NCBI RefSeq assembly: GCF_045689245.1
Contig: NZ_CP136865.1
Span: forward strand, 3,038,001 to 3,102,000
Length of the DNA: 64,000 bases
Source: Congregibacter brevis
GTDB taxonomy: Bacteria; Pseudomonadota; Gammaproteobacteria; Pseudomonadales; Halieaceae
Direction: 5' to 3'
Part shown: positions 51,372-60,537 of the stretch, one piece after another
Layout: the number at the start of each line of letters is the position of its first letter
Position numbering within the stretch: the stretch's first letter is position 1
Notes under the pieces: generated by a model
What the model saw: the letters and a program-made list of their open reading frames with translations, nothing else
What the model was told of the DNA's origin: nothing
The model's database searches: none
Translations under genes and position numbers: made by a program

Positions 51372-52838
51372 ATGAACTCAATTCAAACTGCTTTCCGACG
51401 CGGCCTAATCGCCAGCGGACTTACCCTGCTTATGTCGGGCCATAGCGTCATGGGCGCCCCAGACGATGGCCCGGTGCAAACCCGCATTGCGGCAGCGATT
51501 GCGGATATTGAAAAACGCGATGAGCAGTATCGCGCGGTGATCGCTATCGACCCCGAAGCCACAGCCGTGGCGCGTATGCTGGACCTTCAGCGCAAAGCGC
51601 CGGGCCCCATGCATGGCGAACCCGTTCTGCTCAAAGATAATATTGAATCAAGGAGTCAGCCGACCACCGCAGGCTCCCTCGCCCTTGCGCAAAACGAAAC
51701 CGAGCGGGACGCGCCCTTAGTCGCCAAATTGAGACGAGCAGGCGCTGTCATCCTCGGAAAAGCCAACTTGAGCGAATGGGCGAATTTTCGTTCGGAGTTT
51801 TCCAGCTCGGGCTGGAGTGGAGTTGGCGGTCAGACACGAAACGCCCACGACCCGGCAAGAACGCCCTGCGGCTCCAGCTCAGGCTCAGCAGTGGCGGTGG
51901 CTCTTGGCTACGTCGACGTCGCCATCGGAACCGAAACTTCAGGCTCCGTCGTCTGTCCAGCCGCAATAAATGGCGTAGTTGGCTTTAAACCCACCCACGG
52001 CCTTGTCTCCGGTGAGGGTATCGTGCCCATTGCAAGCACCCAAGATACTGCGGGACCCATAGCCAATAGCGTCGCGTTGGCTTCTCGCACCCTCGCGATA
52101 ATCAGCGACGAAACACATGAGAACAGTGCAACGATTCGTGAGGGGCTGATGTCCTTGAATGCGGTGTCTGATCTGTCGGGCCTGCGTATAGGCGTTTTTG
52201 CGCGCACCCAGAACTTTGATCCCCGCCGTGACGCGGAACTTGAAACAGTACTGAAGGTCCTCCGCGATCAGGGAGTGACGTTGATTCCCGAGCTGGATAT
52301 CGATCCCTACGAAGGCTATGGGCAGGACTCCTATGACGTCTTGCTCTACGAGTTTCGCCGCGACCTTAACGCCTATCTCGCGTCCCTACCGAATGCGCTT
52401 AGTGAAATGACTCTGGCATCGCTTATCGCCTTCAACGAAGAACATGCAAAAGATGAGCTCAAGCGCTTTGACCAGTCCATATTTCTCAAAGCACAGAATC
52501 TTCCGGACACGGAAGATGAGTACAAAGAAAAACGTTTAGCCACCCAGAAAGCGATGCGTGAAAACGGCCTTGATCAACTCTTCGCAGAGCACCAACTCGA
52601 CGCTTTAGTGGGTATCACCGTCGGCCCCGCGTGGATGATCGACTGGGTCAATGGCGACGCGTTTTTTGGGTCCGGTATGGCAGGACAAGCCGCCGTGGCT
52701 GGGAACCCTCACATCACCTTGCCATTGGGGAAAATTGCCCACCTCCCACTCGGGATATCGCTAGTCGGGGAACGGTGGGAAGATCACAAACTGGCCGCGA
52801 TCGCAGCGCAGCTAGAAAAAGCCCACGCAGAACGTTAA
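51372..52838 (+). CDS. Secreted amidase-signature-family hydrolase
   Basis: 488 residues with a likely signal peptide (LIASGLTLLMSGHSVMGAP). Amidase-signature catalytic triad: Lys in PVLLKDNIES, cis-Ser in PCGSSSGSAVAVALG, and nucleophile Ser in IGTETSGSVVCPAAING. The C-terminal part has FFGSGMAGQAAVAGNPHITLPLG, the usual closing segment. Members hydrolyse small amides or peptide amides; a periplasmic location is unusual relative to GatA but known. It is convergent with the MFS gene, 4 bp apart. Confidence 0.92.
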   Translation: MNSIQTAFRRGLIASGLTLLMSGHSVMGAPDDGPVQTRIAAAIADIEKRDEQYRAVIAIDPEATAVARMLDLQRKAPGPMHGEPVLLKDNIESRSQPTTAGSLALAQNETERDAPLVAKLRRAGAVILGKANLSEWANFRSEFSSSGWSGVGGQTRNAHDPARTPCGSSSGSAVAVALGYVDVAIGTETSGSVVCPAAINGVVGFKPTHGLVSGEGIVPIASTQDTAGPIANSVALASRTLAIISDETHENSATIREGLMSLNAVSDLSGLRIGVFARTQNFDPRRDAELETVLKVLRDQGVTLIPELDIDPYEGYGQDSYDVLLYEFRRDLNAYLASLPNALSEMTLASLIAFNEEHAKDELKRFDQSIFLKAQNLPDTEDEYKEKRLATQKAMRENGLDQLFAEHQLDALVGITVGPAWMIDWVNGDAFFGSGMAGQAAVAGNPHITLPLGKIAHLPLGISLVGERWEDHKLAAIAAQLEKAHAER

Positions 52839-52842
52839 TCGC

Positions 52843-54009
52843 CTAGGTCCTTGAGGATGTCGCCGGCCAAAGCAAGGCGGTACACAGCAGCATCCCAAAA
52901 GCCGTTGCGCTGGCGAGGGCCTCCAGCCCTCTGAGCTCCACCACCTGCCCCGCTACGATCGCAGCCCAGGCAAAGCCGCTGGTAATCAACGGGGCTGCGA
53001 TGCCTGCCCAGCGACCGTCGGAATCAAGGGAGCCCGCCAGGGCAAGTAAGATAGGAAAGTTAAACTGCAAAGCGAATACCGCGGGTATCAAACCAAGAAT
53101 AAATTCTGTGGAGCTTTGCGCGTGAACCACGATCCACCACCCGACAGCACAGGACACGAATGCTCCTAGCAATGGAAATCGAGGACCAAAGCGCCCGCTA
53201 CACCAGCCGCCGAGTTGGCAAGCCAAAGCTGACAAGAGCAGCAGCAAACCGATTTGCGAGCCAGCGTCCTCGTACCCCATACCCAGACGCGCGGCAATGC
53301 TAAACATAAAGGCAAAACCCAAACCGCTGCAGGTTACGAACAGCATACCCATGGAAATCACCGCGACAGGTCGCAGGCCAAGTTCTAATGGCTCCAACGG
53401 ATGGTCATGGTGAGACATCAATGCAGGACTCTCTTGGTACGCAGCGATAACAAGGGCGTATATCAAGGCGACAACCGCCGCGAAGCCGTATCCACCTGTG
53501 ACCCCTGCGGCAGCAACGGCGGCACCTGCCCCCGCCACCATCACTGACATCAGCGCGACAGCAGACATATCAATAAAACCAAAACTCTGATCCGGAGCAT
53601 CACTTACCGCCACCAAACGAGACGTAGCCGCCATCAGAGCACCGACGCAAAACCCTGCGGCAAACTGAAGGCTGAGCAAGAGTAAAAGCTGTTCAAAAAA
53701 GCGAGCGCTGAGTAACTCGATGACTACTAGACAGCCACCAAACGTGAGAGCAAGATGCCTTAGCGACGCCCGTGGCGGGCGAAAGAAAAACAGCAGTGAA
53801 GACAAAGCAATTCCAATAAAAGGCGCCGCTACGACCACGCCGGCCATGGCCGCCCCCCAGCTTGATTCTTCCAAGAGGCGCGTCATCAACACTGGCTTCA
53901 GCGCACTGAACAGCGTCGACATACCAAAGGCAGCTGCACCGGCCATGAGAAGTCCCGGATGCGAAAACAAACCCGGTGCACGCACGGGAGCATTCCCAGC
54001 GTCAGGCAT
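52843..54009 (-). CDS. MFS transporter
   Basis: 388 residues with about 12 hydrophobic segments and a central charged loop (YQESPALMSHHDHPLEPLELG). The glycine/alanine-rich pattern fits an MFS permease of the type annotated as CynX/NimT- or Fsr-like; no substrate motif is recognised. Its start overlaps the 2OG-oxygenase stop by 8 bp, so the oxygenase product or substrate may be its cargo; this is inference. Confidence 0.8.
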   Translation of the reverse strand: MPDAGNAPVRAPGLFSHPGLLMAGAAAFGMSTLFSALKPVLMTRLLEESSWGAAMAGVVVAAPFIGIALSSLLFFFRPPRASLRHLALTFGGCLVVIELLSARFFEQLLLLLSLQFAAGFCVGALMAATSRLVAVSDAPDQSFGFIDMSAVALMSVMVAGAGAAVAAAGVTGGYGFAAVVALIYALVIAAYQESPALMSHHDHPLEPLELGLRPVAVISMGMLFVTCSGLGFAFMFSIAARLGMGYEDAGSQIGLLLLLSALACQLGGWCSGRFGPRFPLLGAFVSCAVGWWIVVHAQSSTEFILGLIPAVFALQFNFPILLALAGSLDSDGRWAGIAAPLITSGFAWAAIVAGQVVELRGLEALASATAFGMLLCTALLWPATSSRT

Positions 54010-54904
54010 GATGTGTAGCTTCTATCTTCGCCTGAACGTGTTCACCAGCCGTGATGGGCGGAAAACTCGCAGACTCGCCGTCGGCAAGGCAGGAGGCCAA
54101 AGCTTCCACCAAAGTGTCGCTGTCCGGATCTACGAACAAGGCGACCGAGTATCGTTCGACACTCTGCTCCTGCGGTAGCACGCGATGCCAGGTTGAGCGA
54201 TACCGACCATTGCTCCAGCGCTCCAGTAAATCACCAGAGTTTATGACTATCGCGTCAGGCCGCGGCGGCACATCATGCCATTCACCATTCTCGGACTGTA
54301 CTTGCAGCCCGCCAACCGCATCCTGAAACAGCAGTGTCAGCATGCCATAGTCCGTATGCGCCCCAGCGCCCATCTGCTCGGCACTGACCATCGAAGGAGG
54401 TACCGCGGGGTAATGAAGCAGCCGCAAAGTGATGTTCTCCCCGTTGTGAAGATCAACGAAGTAATTCGATGGCATCTCAAGGGCCAGAGCCAGCAGACGC
54501 TGAAGTCGCTGCGCCGCCGCCAGGGCCTCTCGAAAAAAGATGGATACAGATTCACTAAATTCATGGCTCGGCCAACGATCAGCTCCGACTGGTTCCGCGA
54601 GGAGGTTGCGCATTGTGAATGTTTCTTTGAGATCAGCCGGGCGACTCGGGTCGAGACTCTCTTGTCCCAGTCCTTGATAGCCAAAGTTCTCGCTCGCAGC
54701 AGCATAAGCACAGCGCTGCTTTAACTCATCTGATCCCTCAAAAAACTGCCGGGCAGTTTCAAAAAGTTCTCGAATACGAGCGGGACTCACACCTAAGTTA
54801 CGCACCGCCATAAACCCCACACTACGAAGTGCAGCATCAATGTCCCGTGCAACCTCTGAATCCGAACGCTTCGCCGGGTCACAATCAATAACAGGTACTT
54901 CCAC
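54002..54904 (-). CDS. 2-oxoglutarate/Fe(II) oxygenase, isopenicillin-N-synthase type
   Basis: 300 residues from the GTG at 54902-54904 (MEVPVIDCDPAKRSDSEVAR): AAGGAG lies 5 bases upstream, which is far better than the ATG 12 codons earlier. The N-terminal DIOX_N region has GFMAVRNLGVSPARIRELFETARQFF. The Fe ligands are in GAHTDYGMLTLLFQD (His and Asp) and STWHRVL (His); the co-substrate pair is in ERYSVALFVD. Substrate unknown; small-molecule hydroxylation or ring chemistry is usual. Operon with the MFS gene. Confidence 0.93.
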   Translation of the reverse strand: MEVPVIDCDPAKRSDSEVARDIDAALRSVGFMAVRNLGVSPARIRELFETARQFFEGSDELKQRCAYAAASENFGYQGLGQESLDPSRPADLKETFTMRNLLAEPVGADRWPSHEFSESVSIFFREALAAAQRLQRLLALALEMPSNYFVDLHNGENITLRLLHYPAVPPSMVSAEQMGAGAHTDYGMLTLLFQDAVGGLQVQSENGEWHDVPPRPDAIVINSGDLLERWSNGRYRSTWHRVLPQEQSVERYSVALFVDPDSDTLVEALASCLADGESASFPPITAGEHVQAKIEATHHA

Positions 54905-55096
54905 GAATACTCCTTCCAGGTCCCTTAAACCCCGAATCATGAGGTCTAAACGATGGCGTCAAGGCGATGTCACGCTAGCGTGCGTTGCGGATTCCTGAGA
55001 ACCCTCCAAGAATGTTTAAAACTACCGTATTTATTTTACGCGAATATAGAACCAAGTCCGTAAAACACGATCAGACCCAGTCAGTAAACAAGATAA

Positions 55097-56023
55097 GTGC
55101 AGACCTATATGTCAAAAAACACAAAACACGCCGCTAAGCCAACGCGGGAGTTCAGGCTCTGCTGGGAGTCTCGAAAGAAAGCGCTACTATTTGCGACGGT
55201 GTTTCTAGCATTTTGCAGCTTCCAAGCGGCGGCTCAATCACCCTCTACAGCGACAACCACAGCGCAAACGTCTATGACCGCGTCAACGCTTGGAGCATCC
55301 AATCGCTGGACATCGTTACTCCAAGCTTGTGTGCGTGCTGTGGACAATGGTCACAGCACCGCCGTGGACTACGACTGTTTCAAAACTCGTCAAGACGAGC
55401 TGGATAGCTACCTAGAGAAGCTCGCCTCCGTTAGTGAAGCGACACTCCTTAGCCAGGACGCCAACACTCAGCTGGCGTTCCTGATCAACGCCTACAACGC
55501 CTGGACGGTAAAGCTCATTCTCAATAACTGGCCCGGCGTGGAATCCATTCGTGATCTCGGCAGCCTTTTGCGCTCCCCCTGGAAAAAGGCTTTTATTCCT
55601 CTCTTGGGAGACACAGTGAGTCTCGATGATATCGAACACGGCATGATCAGAGAGGATGGTCGGTTTGACGATCCCCGGATTCACTTTGCTGTGAACTGCG
55701 CAAGCGTCGGTTGCCCTGCACTCCGGCGGGAAGCTTATCGAGGCGCGGATATTGATCGACAACTCGAGGAACAAACCGAGAGCTTTCTGGCCGATCCCAG
55801 TCGTAACCGTTTACGTGGTGACGAACTAGAAGTGTCGTCCATCTTCAAGTGGTACCGAGGTGATTTTGAGAAGGAGTGGCGCGGGAGCACTACCCTTGAG
55901 CAATTCCTCGCGCGCTACTCCAGCTCTCTCAAGCTAACTACTCAACAGGCCTCAGAACTCAGCAGCGGCAACATGGATCTCGAGTTTATCGACTACGATT
56001 GGCGTCTGAATAGCTCGCCGTAG
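55097..56023 (+). CDS. Secreted DUF547 protein
   Basis: 308 residues from a GTG (an ATG at 55109 is equally likely). A signal peptide KALLFATVFLAFCSFQAAAQ precedes a DUF547 domain: LAFLINAYNAWTVKLILNNWP, GDTVSLDDIEHGMIR, DPRIHFAVNCASVGCPALRREAY and SSIFKWYRGDF. The N-A-Y-N and C-A-S-x-G-C motifs are diagnostic. The family's function is unknown; it is common as a periplasmic protein in marine bacteria. A threonine/serine-rich linker follows the signal. Confidence 0.9.
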   Translation: MQTYMSKNTKHAAKPTREFRLCWESRKKALLFATVFLAFCSFQAAAQSPSTATTTAQTSMTASTLGASNRWTSLLQACVRAVDNGHSTAVDYDCFKTRQDELDSYLEKLASVSEATLLSQDANTQLAFLINAYNAWTVKLILNNWPGVESIRDLGSLLRSPWKKAFIPLLGDTVSLDDIEHGMIREDGRFDDPRIHFAVNCASVGCPALRREAYRGADIDRQLEEQTESFLADPSRNRLRGDELEVSSIFKWYRGDFEKEWRGSTTLEQFLARYSSSLKLTTQQASELSSGNMDLEFIDYDWRLNSSP

Positions 56024-56063
56024 CGGGATTGTTATCTCGGCCCTGAGAGTTACGCCTTGAGAC

Positions 56064-57251
56064 CTAGCTCTCGGGCAAAGAAGGCAGCAACGGCAGAATG
56101 AGTAACGACATACCACCTAACACGCTGGCGGCGAGCGCCGCAGGCCACAAACCACTGGCGACAAAGGGTGAAATCAGCGCAGTCGCAGCTGCGGTTATGA
56201 GCATGACGTAAAGAATGACTAGCGCGGAGGCTCTTGCGTCGTCTCCGTCAGAGGCCTGCAAAGAGCAATAGAATCCCGGCGGGCCCCGAAAACCAAAGCC
56301 CATGTTAAAGGGTAAAAATAACAGCCAAATAACCCAGGGCTCCCGCCCGCCAAGGAAGCCGTAGCTCAACATTGCGATGCTTCCTAACAAGGCGAGAATA
56401 CTTCCCGCGTAGATCGTCCGTTCGGCACCAAAGCGGCGGACTAGGCGACTCGATAAGTTTGCTGCAACGATGTACGTCGAAATACCCAAGAGTTGCATAA
56501 CGATGAACTGCTTTATGTCGCCCCCAAAGGCAACCACATACACCGTGGGCATGGCGAAGACAAAGGCCAACAAGGATCCGAGACTAAAACCCTGACTAAG
56601 CGCATACCGCTGGAACACAGGATTTCGTATCAGCAGCCAGTAGCCCATCCGCGAAGGATTGCCAGGCACCGCCGGAATATAGCGTTTTGAAAGTAAGACC
56701 AAGACACTGAGAAGCACGGCTAACACCGCGGTCACCCAAAAAGATGCAGACCACCCGTAGGAGCTCAGCAACCACACACCAATGATGGGCGCTATAGCAG
56801 GCGCAAGCGACTCTATGCTGCCCAATGCCCCCAGCGCTCTGAGAGCCCCCTGCTCGTCAAACAATGCCCTGACCATGCCCGGAGTCACCACGGCAGCGCA
56901 GGACGCCGCAACGCCCTGAAGAAAGCGCAGCGCTATAAGCAACTCGAGGCTTGTCGCTGTCGCCGCCGCCGCCGACAACAGCCCGTAGGCCAACAATGAA
57001 CTCGCCAGCATTCTACGGTGATCAACAAATGACCCAAGTTCACCGAATAGCAACAATCCGATACCGGTTCCTGCGGCGAAGGTTGCGAGAACGAACTGCG
57101 CCTGCGCTATCGTTCCGCCAAGAGACTCTGGGAGGCCAGGTACTGCGGGAAGAACAAGATCAGTGCCAGCGAGTCCCAGTACGGTGCAGCAAACCAGTAG
57201 ACCTGCAACACCGATAGCTCTGAAACTTCGGGACTCAGGGGTTGCGCGCAA
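56064..57251 (-). CDS. MFS transporter, Bcr/CflA type
   Basis: 395 residues with 12 predicted membrane helices. The first helices contain TDLVLPAVPGLPESLGGTIAQAQ and the motif-A region LLFGELGSFVDHRRMLASSLL; LRFLQGVAASCAAVVTPGMVRALF is the Bcr/CflA signature. That subfamily normally exports drugs and small metabolites. Here it ends the purine cluster operon and overlaps adenosine deaminase by 17 bp, so export or import of a nucleobase or nucleoside is an attractive guess. Confidence 0.88.
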   Translation of the reverse strand: MRATPESRSFRAIGVAGLLVCCTVLGLAGTDLVLPAVPGLPESLGGTIAQAQFVLATFAAGTGIGLLLFGELGSFVDHRRMLASSLLAYGLLSAAAATATSLELLIALRFLQGVAASCAAVVTPGMVRALFDEQGALRALGALGSIESLAPAIAPIIGVWLLSSYGWSASFWVTAVLAVLLSVLVLLSKRYIPAVPGNPSRMGYWLLIRNPVFQRYALSQGFSLGSLLAFVFAMPTVYVVAFGGDIKQFIVMQLLGISTYIVAANLSSRLVRRFGAERTIYAGSILALLGSIAMLSYGFLGGREPWVIWLLFLPFNMGFGFRGPPGFYCSLQASDGDDARASALVILYVMLITAAATALISPFVASGLWPAALAASVLGGMSLLILPLLPSLPES

Positions 57252-58266
57252 GGTATTCCTTGAGTTGCTCGTCGAGGGCCATTTTGGCTTCGCTGGGCAA
57301 ATACGCCGCCTCGAATCCGTTGCGCACGAGGACCAGAGCTTGCTCCCGAGTCATACCCAAATCCGACTCCAAGGCTGCAAAATTCTCTAAAAGGTCGCCT
57401 CCGAAGTAAGCGGGATCGTCAGAGTTCACGGTGACGCAAAGGCCTCGCTCAAGTAGCTCCAGAATTCGATGCTCCGACATTTCGTCATAAACACAAAGAC
57501 GCACGTTAGATAGAGGGCATACCGTTAAGGGCACACGATTGGCCGCAAGATGATCCAGCAAGCCCTCGTCTTCGACGGCACGGACGCCATGATCGATACG
57601 ACTCACCGACAAGAGTTCTAGGGCATCGCGTATGAAACTTGCCGGCCCCTCCTCTCCTGCGTGCGCAGTCAGTTCGTAACCTCGATTTTTCGCTTCGCGA
57701 TAGAGCGTTTGGAAATTCGCGGGAGGGAAGTCTTTTTCGGCACTTGCTAAACCGATAGCACAGAAGTGCTTCCGATAGAGATCCGCAGCCTCCAACATGG
57801 CGATACAATCCGCCTCGGGCAAATGCCTCAGGAAACTGAGAATCAACTGAACCGATTGGCCCCAGCCCTCGTGGGCCTCGACAATTGCGCGATCAAATCC
57901 TGCTAACACAACAGATAGATCTACGCCCTGAGGGAGGTACGTCTGGGGCTCCACCATGATTTCACAGTGTACTATTTTCTGCTGTCGGCAAACGTCAAGA
58001 TAGTCCTTCATTAACAGATAGAAGTCTTCGGCATCGCGCAGTACCGATGCTCCCAGATAGTACAAATCCAGAAAACTTTGGAGATCACTGAAATTGTAAG
58101 CCGCCTCCACCTCTTCTACAGAGGTATAAGGCAAGTCGACGCCGTGCTTAGCCGCTAGTTGTAGCAATCGAGGCGCGCGCAAACTACCGTCGAGATGCAG
58201 ATGCAGCTCCGCCTTGGGCATTTCCGCAAGCCACTGCGTTACGGGGCCGAACTGCTGCTCAATCAC
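57235..58266 (-). CDS. add: Adenosine deaminase, cytoplasmic type
   Basis: Deaminates adenosine (or a related nucleoside) to inosine. I chose the GTG at 58264-58266: GGAGG lies 8 bases upstream, whereas the ATG at 58281 has none. That gives 343 residues. Metal site AELHLHLDGSLRAP; LTAHAGEEGPASF with the catalytic Glu; SRIDHGVRAVED; and VNSDDPAYFGGD. There is no signal peptide, unlike the other deaminase at 61688. It overlaps the NUP-nucleoside-hydrolase gene by 8 bp and the MFS gene by 17 bp, a tightly coupled operon. Adenine deaminase activity cannot be excluded. Confidence 0.93.
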   Translation of the reverse strand: MIEQQFGPVTQWLAEMPKAELHLHLDGSLRAPRLLQLAAKHGVDLPYTSVEEVEAAYNFSDLQSFLDLYYLGASVLRDAEDFYLLMKDYLDVCRQQKIVHCEIMVEPQTYLPQGVDLSVVLAGFDRAIVEAHEGWGQSVQLILSFLRHLPEADCIAMLEAADLYRKHFCAIGLASAEKDFPPANFQTLYREAKNRGYELTAHAGEEGPASFIRDALELLSVSRIDHGVRAVEDEGLLDHLAANRVPLTVCPLSNVRLCVYDEMSEHRILELLERGLCVTVNSDDPAYFGGDLLENFAALESDLGMTREQALVLVRNGFEAAYLPSEAKMALDEQLKEYLARNP

Positions 58267-60421
58267 CTTTTGAACCTCCATTCATCTCGCTTACCGGCTC
58301 TGTGCTTGAAGGCCCTGTTAAAGTGTCCACAAATAATCGGAACGCGGCCTCGGCATCCGTATCTCGACAGAAGAGCGTGTTTTTATCGCCGTCTCTTTGC
58401 TCAATCACACCAGCACTTACGGCCGCAAAATGCCGTCGTGGCGTGCCCTCCCAGTTATTCTCGGGCATTGTTTTATCTGAGGTGGGCCACCAAGGCTCAT
58501 CTGTTTCTTCGTAGCTTGCCGCCAAGCCCAGCATCTCGCCCTCGCAGAAGCGATCGCGATCAATAACGGCAAGTGCCGCCAACACGTCCCAGAAGTAGTA
58601 CTCACCAGAATCGATAAACCAGTCATTTGCATCAAGCACCGCATCCCAAAAAGCTGCTGCGGGATTATCGACGCGCGTTTTGAAATTTGCGGCGAACTCC
58701 GTAGTGACTTTGACGTGATTGGTGACATCCAGGCCCACAAGCTCGATTTGGAGATCGGAGCGCAATACCTTATCGGCCGCCAACGCATCCACGTAGATGT
58801 TCCACTCTGCTCGCGTATTGGGATTGTCGTCAGTAAAACCCGGCACAATGATATTGCCGGGGGCATCCAAAGAGCCCCCCATAACCACTAACCGGTCGGA
58901 CTTCTCTTGGTCGCCCGGGTAGCGCTCGAGCCACTGGGCAATGTTTGTCAGTGGGCCCGTAGCAAGAATAGTGACCGGAGTCTCAGCCGAGGCAAGAACG
59001 TCATGTAAAAGCTCCACACCATGGCGCGTATCGGGATCTCTCAAGCTCGGTGTGATGGTAACTCCCGACAGAGTATCCATATCTTTTTGCCACTGAACAG
59101 GGAACACAAAATACCCATCCAGCGGATACTCGTCTCCACAAGAAACCGGTATCTGGTTATGAGGATTGACTAAATCAAGCAGCGCCAAGGCATTGCGCGT
59201 ACCCGGCTCGCAATGCGCTTCACCACTGGCTGATACCGTTACCGCTAAAAGTTCAATACCAGGATGCCGGGCAAGAAACAGCAACGCGGCCCAGTCATCG
59301 ATCGCCATGTCCGTATCGAAAACGACGGGAACACGCGCCTGAGCCTGAGGCATAGTACTTTCGTAGTTATCCCAGCCTGTAATCAAGGCATCAACCACTG
59401 GCTGCCCCACACGCTGAGCAGATTCCAAGGCGCCCAATCCGCCATCTGGATAATCCGCAGTGGTGCTCCAAGCTGCGCTCCTTCCCCGGGGTGGCATGGT
59501 GTAGTTACTAGCGGTGCGCAAAATCAAGACTCGATTTGGGTCGACGCGATCAGCACGCCCTAAGCGATGCAGCGCGGTTAGGGTGCCCGAATCTTCCATG
59601 TTCGACGTCATGAACTCGGCGGACTCGCCTGCATATACGCGCAACCAATCATTGGCCCACTCATTGAGTTTGACTCCATGCCAATATGTGCTCGCAGAAA
59701 GGGTATCGCCCCGCGTCACAAATGGGGGACGTTGCGCCAGCGGGTAGTTGATAAACTCAGCTCGAAAGGCCTGCATGGCCGGCGTGTCTAACAACGGCGT
59801 ATTGCGAGTGAGCTGATACGCCCATTCGCTCAATCCGGCATTTAGAGAGAAGCTGATCGTGTCTAAAGTCCACCCCGTAGACACATCCTGCGGACCATCC
59901 GCAGGCTCTGATGCGCCCAAAGGAATAAAACCGTAGGGCCACTCATCTGGAATCTCTCTCGCATCGATTTCGTAGACGAGGTCACCATCCACCACGGCGT
60001 TTGCCCACGCAGCGGAACCCAGGGACAGATCTTCAGGGTCTCCGCCAGCGATACCCGCAATGAGCCAGTAAGCCTTGCTCAAATCAAAGCGCTCATCCAG
60101 GCCCAAAGCCATAGTCGAGGCTGTCGCGTTGGGAATGCCCCCGCCAAGACACGCCACCAGCAAACCGTTCTCGCCGTAGTACAGTGAATACTCACCTAAG
60201 GTGAAGGGCATCTCCTTTAATCCGGGATTACGCTCCAACCAGAGTTGCAGCTCTCCGGGCTTATCCCCTGTTGGCTCGCCGTTCTCGAACATACTGAGCA
60301 CAACAACTTTGACGGGTAACGGATCGTCAGCCATGGCGGGCTTTGCAAAAACCCCAAGAAGCAGAACCAGCGATGTCATTGCTGCGCGGGAGAAGGCACT
60401 GCGAAAACTAACGGCAATCAT
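58259..60421 (-). CDS. Secreted NUP-domain/nucleoside-hydrolase fusion
   Basis: 720 residues. A signal peptide (LVLLLGVFAKPAMADD, cleavage near 31) is followed by a NUP-family domain (about 35-355; VKVVVLSMFENGEPTGDKPGE, AYWLIAGIAGGDPED, GDLVYEIDAREIP, LTSNMEDSGT-like MTSNMEDSGTLTAL, ASNYTMPPRG). A complete IunH-type nucleoside hydrolase follows (about 364-700) with the calcium-binding D-x-D-x3-DD at Asp369-376 (VVFDTDMAIDDWAALL), AEWNIYVDALAADKV with Asn541, and the last Asp in YYFWDVLAALAV. The hydrolase should split nucleosides into base and ribose in the periplasm. There are no transmembrane helices besides the signal. Confidence 0.9.
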   Translation of the reverse strand: MIAVSFRSAFSRAAMTSLVLLLGVFAKPAMADDPLPVKVVVLSMFENGEPTGDKPGELQLWLERNPGLKEMPFTLGEYSLYYGENGLLVACLGGGIPNATASTMALGLDERFDLSKAYWLIAGIAGGDPEDLSLGSAAWANAVVDGDLVYEIDAREIPDEWPYGFIPLGASEPADGPQDVSTGWTLDTISFSLNAGLSEWAYQLTRNTPLLDTPAMQAFRAEFINYPLAQRPPFVTRGDTLSASTYWHGVKLNEWANDWLRVYAGESAEFMTSNMEDSGTLTALHRLGRADRVDPNRVLILRTASNYTMPPRGRSAAWSTTADYPDGGLGALESAQRVGQPVVDALITGWDNYESTMPQAQARVPVVFDTDMAIDDWAALLFLARHPGIELLAVTVSASGEAHCEPGTRNALALLDLVNPHNQIPVSCGDEYPLDGYFVFPVQWQKDMDTLSGVTITPSLRDPDTRHGVELLHDVLASAETPVTILATGPLTNIAQWLERYPGDQEKSDRLVVMGGSLDAPGNIIVPGFTDDNPNTRAEWNIYVDALAADKVLRSDLQIELVGLDVTNHVKVTTEFAANFKTRVDNPAAAFWDAVLDANDWFIDSGEYYFWDVLAALAVIDRDRFCEGEMLGLAASYEETDEPWWPTSDKTMPENNWEGTPRRHFAAVSAGVIEQRDGDKNTLFCRDTDAEAAFRLFVDTLTGPSSTEPVSEMNGGSKGD

Positions 60422-60478
60422 TCAATCAACCTCAAACTGTAGAATCAGCAAACAAACAAGAACCCCATAGACAAAGAC

Positions 60479-60499
60479 GCTCCTGACGTTGTCAGGAGC
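60479..60499. other. Perfect 9-bp hairpin between the two NUP genes
   Basis: gctcctgac-gtt-gtcaggagc forms a perfect stem-loop in the 116-bp gap. No T-run follows on the minus strand, so it is more likely a processing, stability or partial-attenuation element than a full terminator. Confidence 0.55.
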
Positions 60500-60537
60500 A
60501 TATGCTATCCACATCATGAATCTTACGCGAAGACGCC

